A program made the translations under genes and the position numbers. Below, piece after piece: positions 49,867-58,700 of a stretch of DNA of 64,000 bases. The stretch comes from Croceifilum oryzae (GTDB taxonomy: Bacteria; Bacillota; Bacilli; Thermoactinomycetales; Thermoactinomycetaceae): contig NZ_JAUSUV010000002.1 of assembly GCF_030814315.1 (NCBI RefSeq), positions 186,001-250,000 on the forward strand. Reading direction: 5' to 3'. Below the pieces are notes generated by a model. It was given only the letters and a program-made list of their open reading frames with translations, was not told the DNA's origin and did not search any database. Within the stretch, counting starts at the first letter, position 1. Each line of letters opens with the position of its first letter.

Positions 49867-50614
49867 TGTCAAGCTCCTGCTGTTACTAGGAGTTCTGATT
49901 GCGCTTTTATTTATCCATAATCTAAATGTAATGCTATTGCTCAATATCGTGATTATCATTTGTTTTTGTTTTGGAACAGGGATTTCCAGAAAATATGCGC
50001 TCTTATTTTTCCTTCCTTTTTTCCTGCTCTTTTGGAGCTCTGTATTGACCATGGCGTTATACGGAAAAGGGAGTACCTTATGGTGGGAATGGGGGATCTT
50101 TCGAGTATCTGAAGAAAGTTTCTTTCGAGGGGTTCATCTTGGCTTTCGTGCACTTACCTTTGGATTGATCGGGCTAATCTTTGTTTGTACTACTCATCCC
50201 GTTCGCCTCTTTTACTCGTTGATGCAACAACTCCATTTTCCACCTAAATTTGCTTATAGTTTTATGGCTTCCATTCGCCTCTTACCGATCATTTGGGACG
50301 AGTTTCACACCATTCGCATGGCTCACCAAGTACGTGGATTTTCACCCGGAAAGGGATGGAAAGGATTTAAGCGCAAGCTGTCCGCCTATGCCGTCCCTCT
50401 CCTCGCCCAAAGCATCCGTCGTGCGTACCGAATCGCAGTCGCCATGGAAGCCAAACGCTTCAAAGGAAATCAAAAACGAACTTACTATTATCAACTCTCC
50501 ATCGGGAAATGGGATCTCTTATTTCTCCTATTCCTACTCGGGATCACAGGCGTTGTCTGGGTTGGGAGCGAATGGATTCAACTACTCCCGAATCAGGATG
50601 TTCGATTGATTTAG
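49820..50614 (+). CDS. ykoC: ECF transporter transmembrane (T) component YkoC
   Basis: The 264-residue protein has about six hydrophobic segments and the ECF T-component layout. It starts GIAKETWLHRVNPSVKLLLL and carries the family coupling helices around SFMASIRLLPIIWDEFHTIR and AHQVRGFSPGKGWKGF, including the A-R-G motif (QVRG). ATG 49820 follows AAAGGAG by 8 bases; an in-frame ATG at 49793 lacks a site. It ends the thiDE-ykoEDC locus and converges on the collagen-like gene with a 25-base gap. Confidence 0.9.
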   Translation: MEGIAKETWLHRVNPSVKLLLLLGVLIALLFIHNLNVMLLLNIVIIICFCFGTGISRKYALLFFLPFFLLFWSSVLTMALYGKGSTLWWEWGIFRVSEESFFRGVHLGFRALTFGLIGLIFVCTTHPVRLFYSLMQQLHFPPKFAYSFMASIRLLPIIWDEFHTIRMAHQVRGFSPGKGWKGFKRKLSAYAVPLLAQSIRRAYRIAVAMEAKRFKGNQKRTYYYQLSIGKWDLLFLLFLLGITGVVWVGSEWIQLLPNQDVRLI

Positions 50615-50639
50615 ATTTGACTTTCGGTATTGATCCAAA

Positions 50640-50861
50640 TCATGGCGTCCCTGGCCCTTGAGGTCCTTGAGGTCCTTGAGGCCCTGATGTTCCTGTTGCT
50701 CCTTGAAGCCCTGTTCCTGGAGGTCCTGTTGGCCCTGTTGGTCCCACTGAGTTGCGTAGTCTACGAAGTAACCGTCGTAGACGTTGCTCGAGGCGTTTGC
50801 AACGGTCGCAACATCGGCCATGTTTGCAATTACATGAAGAAAGTTCGTTTGATTTAGACAT
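50640..50861 (-). CDS. Small collagen-like (Gly-X-Y) protein
   Basis: The 73-residue product has two parts. The N-terminal 38 residues are rich in Cys (five, including CNCKHGRCC) and Arg (RRLLRRLR). The remainder is a short Gly-X-Y tract with GPTGPTGPPG, one interruption at GTG, and GPQGPQGPQGPG before the stop. A perfect AAGGAG ribosome site stands about 8 bases before the ATG, supporting real translation. Collagen-like proteins of spore formers often decorate the exosporium or spore surface; that role is inference. It is short for this class, so it may be a truncated member or a cysteine-cross-linked surface peptide. No signal peptide. Confidence 0.72.
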   Translation of the reverse strand: MSKSNELSSCNCKHGRCCDRCKRLEQRLRRLLRRLRNSVGPTGPTGPPGTGLQGATGTSGPQGPQGPQGPGTP

Positions 50862-51043
50862 AGCTTTTTTCTCCTTCCGATGGGTTACTTCATATTATGA
50901 ATAGTGTTTATATTTGCCGATGGACGCTTTTCTCATTTTAATAAGGTGCTAATGCGTATTTTCAAAGCCTATGTTTCATTTCAATACATACTATATAGTG
51001 GTCACGGTACATCCATCCAATAAATAATTTAATCAACAAGTCT

Positions 51044-51094
51044 GCATAAAAGCACTATCCAAGCGGAATCTCCACTTAGATAGTGCTTTTATGC
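51044..51094. terminator. 16-bp hairpin at the 3' end of the MFS gene
   Basis: GCATAAAAGCACTATC (51044-51059) is perfectly complementary to GATAGTGCTTTTATGC (51079-51094), with a 19-base loop. It overlaps the last codons of the minus-strand MFS gene. There is no T-run beyond the stem, but the stem itself holds T4; it is probably the MFS terminator. Confidence 0.6.
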
Positions 51095-52369
51095 GCTTTC
51101 CTTCTCCTGCACAGGAATAGGAGCAAACTTATCCTTGATCTCACTAGCTAATTTATCTAAATTCCCATCAATCTGATTTAACCACGGAATCAATAAACCG
51201 ATTATACCTGCTATGATCGAGAGAGCACCTGCTATCAAGAAAATAGACGGAGTACCAAACCATTCCGAGATCCATCCACCTGTGATGCTTCCAAGCGGAA
51301 TGCAGCCTTGTCCGAGTAGAAGCCGAACAGACATCACCCGACCCAGATGACTATCGGGGATTAACTGTGCGAAAATAGATTGGCTATGAGTGTTAAAGAA
51401 AGGCATGGTCATTCCTAGTAAGAAAAAGAAGGATAAGGCAAGGTAATAGTTGGTCGTAAAAGAGATGAGACAGGTAAAAACCCCCGTTGAAATCAAGCTT
51501 CCCATCATGAATTTACTTCGAGAGTGCACATTCCCAATCCATCCAGTTATGAAAGCAGCACAGATAATTCCTACAAAAAAAGAGGAACTTAATAAACTAA
51601 TCTGTGTGTAGTTAATGTGTAAGACCTTTTGTCCGTAGGGGACGAGTAACATAAACCACATGGCCATGCCCATGGTAGTCACGGCCGCTAACAGCATAAC
51701 TACAGTTAGAGCAGGGATCTGGCGGAAGAATGAAAATCCTTCCCCGATGTCTTTTTTGATTTGGGAGAAAGATATGGTAGAATTCTTAGTGGATTTTTCG
51801 AGAGTTTCTTGTGATGAATTTTTAATGAATCCAATTAAAATACTTCCCAAAAACACGCTCCCTGCAAAAATCCACATCCCGGATTCAGCACCTGACCATG
51901 CGATAAAAAAGGAAGCAACTAATGGACCCGATACGCGAGCGGATGAGGAAAATGATTCTAGCAACGAATATCCTCGTACTAGCTGATCTTTTTCTAGCAA
52001 ACTAGGGATTAATGCCATCCCAGCAGGTAAAAATAGAGCAGCGCAAGAACCTAAGATCATAGCGGCAATAAAGAATAACCAGATGTGAAAGGTTCCTAGT
52101 AATAGAGAGATACAAAGTCCGCTGATCACCACGCCACGTATGATGTTTAAAGTACTCATTAATGTAATCCGATTAAAACGATCAATAAAGCCTGTCCCGA
52201 GTAATCGAAGGACGGTTTCAGGGAGTACAAAGCAGAAAACAAGGCTCCCCATCAGACCTGTTGAACCGGTCTTTTGGAACAGAAGAACTTCGATACAAAA
52301 AAGCCCAATTGCTTCGCCTAGCACTACAAGTACGTCTGCAGAAAAAAGAAGCCAAAATGGTTTTTTCAT
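51089..52369 (-). CDS. MFS transporter, probable exporter
   Basis: The 426-residue protein has about twelve hydrophobic segments and the layout of MFS_3/EntS-type drug or siderophore exporters: LLFSADVLVVLGEAIGLFCI, loop 2-3 RLLGTGFIDRFNRITLM (motif A-like GxxxDRxxR), PAGMALIPSLLEKDQLVRGY with the L-V-x-G-x-S-L pattern, and GRVMSVRLLLGQG. It has an AGGAGTG ribosome site on the minus strand. It is divergent from the NRPS gene across a 413-base intergenic region, so export of or self-protection against the NRPS product is the natural inference; direct evidence is lacking. Confidence 0.87.
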   Translation of the reverse strand: MKKPFWLLFSADVLVVLGEAIGLFCIEVLLFQKTGSTGLMGSLVFCFVLPETVLRLLGTGFIDRFNRITLMSTLNIIRGVVISGLCISLLLGTFHIWLFFIAAMILGSCAALFLPAGMALIPSLLEKDQLVRGYSLLESFSSSARVSGPLVASFFIAWSGAESGMWIFAGSVFLGSILIGFIKNSSQETLEKSTKNSTISFSQIKKDIGEGFSFFRQIPALTVVMLLAAVTTMGMAMWFMLLVPYGQKVLHINYTQISLLSSSFFVGIICAAFITGWIGNVHSRSKFMMGSLISTGVFTCLISFTTNYYLALSFFFLLGMTMPFFNTHSQSIFAQLIPDSHLGRVMSVRLLLGQGCIPLGSITGGWISEWFGTPSIFLIAGALSIIAGIIGLLIPWLNQIDGNLDKLASEIKDKFAPIPVQEKESA

Positions 52370-52550
52370 GGAAAATCACTCCTATTTTTATATTAAAGGA
52401 TTTCCCTATTAATGGACAGTCTAAAAACAGACTCATATGGAGTGACGAGCGAGTCAGTATGATGGTTTCTTTGTTCTTTAAATTTATTTAATTAAAACTA
52501 AAATTTTATTAATGACGAATTTAAAATAATGTAATAAAATATAAAATTGG

Positions 52551-52579
52551 TTGTAATGGTATTTTATATGTGCTACTAT
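52551..52579 (+). promoter_or_regulatory. Candidate promoter of the NRPS gene
   Basis: TTGTAA (52551-52556) and TACTAT (52574-52579) have a 17-base spacer, giving an about 195-base leader. The whole divergent region 52370-52782 is AT-rich; a second TATAAT at 52736-52741 lacks a -35. No riboswitch or clear operator was recognised, and only a 26-codon open frame without a good ribosome site (from about 52660) lies in it. Confidence 0.45.
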
Positions 52580-52782
52580 CTGATGGGGTTTAAAGTAAGG
52601 ATAAAAAATCAAGTCCAATTAACTGACGCTTCGCTGTATTAAAGGGGAATAGAGCGGATATGAAGGATAGTTACTTTGTACATATGATGGATAATGTAGA
52701 TAAGGAGATAAAATTTCCTAATGTTATAAACATTATATAATATTAAATCTATAGTTATCCGATAAAATAGGGGGAATTATTG

Positions 52783-55700
52783 ATGTCTAGTAAAGATTTT
52801 ATAAAGGAATATCCTTTATCGGAAGGTCAAAAGCTAATCTTTATTCATTATCAGGTAAACTCCGATCAATCTACATACAACGAACCACTTGCTTGGTATA
52901 TACATACAAGGGTTGATGTCGAAAACTTACGCCGTTCTTTTATTGAGTTCATGAAGAGGCATGAAGTTTTTCGATCTATTTTTGTTTTAGAGCAGGAACC
53001 TGTACAAAAGGTTTATCGGGAACCTATTTTCGATTTTGAGTGTTTGGATATGGAGGATGCAGATGATGTGTTTCTGCGAAATTATTTTTCGTCAGAAGCT
53101 CGTAGACCATTTGTTTTAGAAGAAGGTATAGCTTTTAGAGTTCGCGTGCTTCGTATTTCAGATGAGAAGTATATCCTACACTTTGTTTGTCATCATATTT
53201 TGATAGATGGCTGGACTCTTTCTCTTATGTTGGATGAAGTTGGTCTTTTTTATAAACATTTTTGTGAAAGATCTGAGTTACAGTTAGGTCCAGTAATGAC
53301 CCAATATTCCGATTTTGTTACTTGGCAAAAGGATGTTGTTCTAGGAGAACAGAGGGAAGAAGCGACTCGTTTTTGGAAAAAGAAACTCTCGGACGAACTT
53401 CCTATATTAAGTTTACCGACGAATCCGAATCCTCCTTCTACACCACAAGAACAAGGTAGTGAATTTTCATTTTCGTTACATGAAGAAACGACACGGGAGT
53501 TACGTGATTTTTGTCAAGAGCATCATTCTACAGTTAATACAGTCTTGTTTTCTCTCTATTCGGCTTTGCTATCTAGATTGACTGGTCAGGAACATATCAT
53601 GATCGGGACTCCGCGATTCGGGCGAAAAAAGAAAGACTTTCGGATGACAGCTGGTTATTTTGTTAACATGTTACCCATTCGAATTCAGCTTTCTAAAAAA
53701 GATTCTTTCCGAGATCTACTAGATCGTGTGCGTGAAGAAATGGATGAGTGTCTACAATACCAAGACTTTCCTTTTTCCAAGATGGTGGAGGAATGTGTAT
53801 CAACTCAAGATAGTAGTCATCATCCTATTTTTCAAACGGTCTTCGTATTACAAAAAGCGTGGAAACAAAATGGGGCAGTTGCTCTTGGAAATGCTACTAA
53901 CTTGTTTGATGTGCATGGTTTACCATTTGAACCCATCAAAATAGTGAAACAAAATCCAAAATTTAACCTTTCCCTTCACGCTGAAGAAGAGGAAGACCGC
54001 ATTTGTTGCCACTTTGAATATAACCATGATGTGTTGGATGTACATACAGTAAAGAGGTTTACTACCTATTTTGACCAATTGGTTCGTTCTTTTTTGGACC
54101 ATCCAGATGGTCTTATTTCGGAAGTATGTTTGGTGCCTGAGTCAGAACAAAAGCAGTTATTGGAGGACTGGAATCGTACTCAAACAGAGTATCCGCGAGA
54201 AAGTACCATTCATGAGCTATTCGATAAGCAGGTAAAGTGCGCACCAGAGGATATAGCAGTTGTCTATAAAGAACAACAGCTTACATTCCGTGAGTTAGAT
54301 GAAAAGGCGAATCAACTGGCTCACTATTTGCAGAAGAGGGGAATTGGTCCAGAATCACTAGTCGGTTTGTGTGTGGAGCAATCTGTAGAGATGGTTATGG
54401 GGATGTTAGGGATTTTAAAAGCAGGAGGAGCTTATGTTCCGCTAGATCCTACACATCCTGAAAGCAGACTTTTGTATATGGCGGAAGATGCAAGGATTCA
54501 AGTCATGATCACAAAGGAAGAGTTGCGAGGCTGGGTGCCGGCAGAAATGGACGTGATCTGCTTGGATCGAGATCAGGAGATCATTTCGTTAGAGAGTACG
54601 CTTGCACCCATGAGTGAAGTGACAGCGGAGAATGCGGCTTATGTGATCTATACGTCAGGATCAACTGGAAGACCTAAGGGTGTATTGGTTGAACATCGTT
54701 CTTTGGTCAATCTGTCATGTTGGCATATTCGAGAGTTTGAAGTGACGAAAGCAGATCGTACGGCTAAGTTTGCTAGTTTCGGCTTCGATGCTTCTGTGTG
54801 GGAAATGTTCCCTTATCTGATCTCTGGAGCAGCTATCTATATGATTCCAGATGAGATCCGCCTTGATGTAAGCAGATTGAATCAATATTTTGAGCAAAAT
54901 CAGATCACGATTAGCTTTTTACCTACACAGTTTTGTGAACATTTTATGGAATGGGAGAATCATTCATTACGGATTCTTCTTACCGGCGGCGATAAACTGA
55001 CTAAGTATACGCCACGGGATTATAAAGTGATAAACAGCTATGGTCCGACGGAAAGTACAGTTGTTACAACTGCTTACGTTGTAAATGAGCAGATGGTGAA
55101 CATCCCGATTGGGAAACCGATTGATAATGTAAGTGTCTATGTGCTGAATTCACATAGGCAGCTTCAACCGATTGGGGTAGCGGGAGAACTTTGTATAGGC
55201 GGAGATGGATTAGCAAGAGGGTATCTAAACAATCCAGAGATGACAACAGAAAAGTTTATCGATCATCCATTTGTACCAGGGGAGAGATTGTACCGGACGG
55301 GTGATCTGGTGAGATGGCTCCCGAATGGGGATATCGAATACCTAGGTCGAACGGACAATCAAGTAAAGATTCGCGGTTATCGAATTGAATTAAGTGAGAT
55401 CACTTCCCAGCTCTTACTACATCCAGCTGTGAAAGAGGCAGTTGTGATCCCTCGATTTGATGAGAAGAATCAGCCTTACCTCTGTGCTTATATAGTAGGA
55501 AGTCCCGATAATGAGGAGATTAAACGCCATTTAGCGAAGAATTTACCGGGTTATATGATTCCTCCCACGTTTGTCGCTATGGATGAATTTCCATTAACTG
55601 TGAATGGAAAGATCGATGTACGCTCGCTACCAGAACCAGATCAAACAAGTCAGTCTGGCAACTATGTAGAGCCAACCAATGAAGTCGAGGCGAAATTAGC

Positions 55701-58700
55701 AAACATCTGGCAGGAAGTCTTGGGTGTGGAGCAAGTAGGGATTGAGGACAATTTCTTTGATCTAGGTGGACACTCGCTAAAAGCAATGCGATTAGTGACT
55801 CAGATACAAAAAGAGTTTGAAATTGATTTCTCATTGCAAGAAGTATTTGTCACTCCGACTCTGAAGCATATGGCGAAACAGATTCAGGAGGCTACTCCGA
55901 CTATGTACGCTTCAATCCCGGTTGTTGCATGTAAGGAATATTACCCGGTTTCTTCTGCTCAGAGACGGATGTACCTCATTCAGCAAATGGATCCTGATTC
56001 GGTTAGCTATAATATTCCGATGATGATGCGTGTGAAAGGAAGTCTAGATGTAGATCGATTGGAAGAGGCGCTATGTCAGCTGATCAAGCGACATGAATCA
56101 CTCCGAACCTCGTTCAAAATGGTAGAAGGAAAGCCTCATCAAAGGATTTCATCAGAAGTATCTTTCTTGATGATGCGAAATAAGTCGACAGAGTCAGAAG
56201 CGAAACAGGTGGTAGAAGAATTCCATCGCCCATTTGATTTAAGTCAGGCTCCGTTACTTAGGGCTTCGTGGATAACATTATCGCCAGATGAAGCACTCTT
56301 TTTATTGGATATGCACCACATTATTTCAGATGGTATTTCTACGAGTATCCTCTTTTATGAGCTCATGCAATTATATAGGGGAGAAGACTTGTCGGAGCTT
56401 CGGATTCAGTATAAAGATTATGCGATGTGGCAGCAGGGGCTACAAGGAACCGACTGGTCATTGCAACAAGAGAAGTACTGGCTTGAGGCGTTAGCGGGGG
56501 AACTTCCTGTGTTAAATCTACCAACTGACTATCCAAGACCGCTGGTCCGTGGTTTTGAAGGATCCATGGTGGAAATTCAGTTAAGTGAGGAAACGACACG
56601 CAAATTGAAGCAACTGGTCCGTAAACAAGATACGACTTTGTATATGACTCTACTAACTTTATACACAACATTGCTTCATAAGTATAGCGCGCAGGAAGAC
56701 ATCATTATAGGTTCACCGATTGCGGGAAGGCCTCATCCTGATGTAGAGAATATGGTAGGAATGTTCGTGAATACACTGGCGATCCGAAACTATCCCAGCA
56801 GTGAAAAAACATTTGTTCAGCTCCTGAGTGAAGTGAAGGAGCATGCATTAGAGGCGTACAAACATCAGGATTATCCGTTTGAAGAAGTGGTTGAAAAGCT
56901 AAATGTACCAAGGGATCTTAGTCGAAATCCGCTCTTTGATACGATGTTTTCGATGCAAGATATCGATATCCCAGAGATCGTACTAGACGATAGTAGGCTT
57001 TCTCCTTATGAACAAGAGTATAACATAGCCAAATTTGATCTTACCTTGGATGCTGTAGAAAAAGGAGACAAGCTCTGCTTCAGCTTTGAATACGATGTAA
57101 ATCTATTTAAACGCGAAACAATCGAGCGAATGGCGGGTCATTTGGTTCAGCTTGTGAATCACGTATGTCAAGATCCGACGAGCAAAATCGGGGTATTGAA
57201 TATGCTAACGCAACAGGAAGCAGAGATTCTTCAAAGCTTTAACGGTACGATGATTCCGTATGAAAAAGAGCAAACGATTATGGAGATATTTGAGGAAAAG
57301 GTACATCAATATCCGGATCGAGTTGCGATTGCTTTTGAAGATGAGGAACTAACTTTCCGGGAGCTAAGTAGGCGTGCTGATCAATTAGCTTACGAACTTC
57401 GTGCTCGCGGTGTAGGTCGTGAAAAAATTGTGGGGCTTATGGTAGAACGCTCGTTGGAGATGATCGTAGGATTGTTTGGGATTTTAAAAGCAGGAGGAGC
57501 GTATCTCCCAATTGATCCTAGCTATCCAGAAGATCGGATTGAGTACATGTTAGAGGATTGTGATGTGAAGCTATTGTTAGTTCAGCAAGAGATCAAGCCT
57601 CCAACAACGTATCGTGGCGAAGTGTTATTCATTGATGATGCATCTATTTATAATGGTGAGCCAAGGACTCTGGAACCAATCAATCAAGCCAAGGACTTAG
57701 CGTATATCATCTATACTTCGGGTTCAACGGGTAAGCCGAAAGGAATTATGATCGAACATCAGGCGGTACATAATCTAGCATTAAATGCTGGAACCTATGG
57801 AATGAAAGCTGGAGAGCGAGTATTGCAGTTGGCTTCCATAAGCTTTGACTCCTCAGTAGGGGATATCTTTTATAGCTTGTTAACAGGTGCCAGTCTCTAT
57901 ATCCCAAGTAGGGAGACGATGCTCTCGGGTTCGGCACTGGTTCATTGGCTGAAGAGAAAAGAGATTACCATCATTCATTTCGTCCCTGTATCCTTCTTGA
58001 AGCAATTGCCTTATGAGGAACTGCCTCTCCTTCATACGATTAGTACCGGAGGAGAAGTTCTTACAAGCGATGTGGTTCAAACATGGGGAGAAAATCGGAC
58101 GTTCCTGAATGCGTACGGACCTTCTGAGACAACGGTGGATGCATCTGTAGGAATATGTAAACCGGGCGAGACGAAACCATCGATTGGGAAGCCTATTGTG
58201 AACAAACAGATTTATATTTTAAATGAAGATCAGGGTCTTCAACCAATTGGCGTACCGGGCGAGATTTATATTGGTGGGGAAGGAATTGCACGAGGTTATT
58301 GGAAGAGACCTGATTTGACCGAAGAGAAATTCTTGGATAATCCGTTTATTCCCGGAACCAAGATGTATCGAACGGGGGATCGTGCTAGATGGTTGTCGGA
58401 TGGTACGATTGAATTTATGGAACGGATCGACAACCAGGTGAAGATTCGGGGATATCGCATTGAATTAGGGGAGATTACCAACTGTTTACTTGCTCATCCG
58501 GCTGTGAAGGATGCAACCGTCATAGCGAGAAACGATAAGGAGGAAGCGTACCTTTGTGGGTATGTGGCTTTAGCAGGAGGAGAGTATTCGAAGTATGAAC
58601 TTCGTGATTTTCTAAAGTCTAAGATTCCTGATTATATGATTCCTGCCTACTTTGTAAAGCTAGACCAACTTCCAACCACTGCCAATGGGAAAGTTGATTA

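Noticed and set aside
50582-50821. 79-codon minus-strand frame in the collagen-like gene
   Set aside because: It is the same DNA read in another frame; the Gly-X-Y frame at 50640-50861 has the AAGGAG site and meaningful composition.
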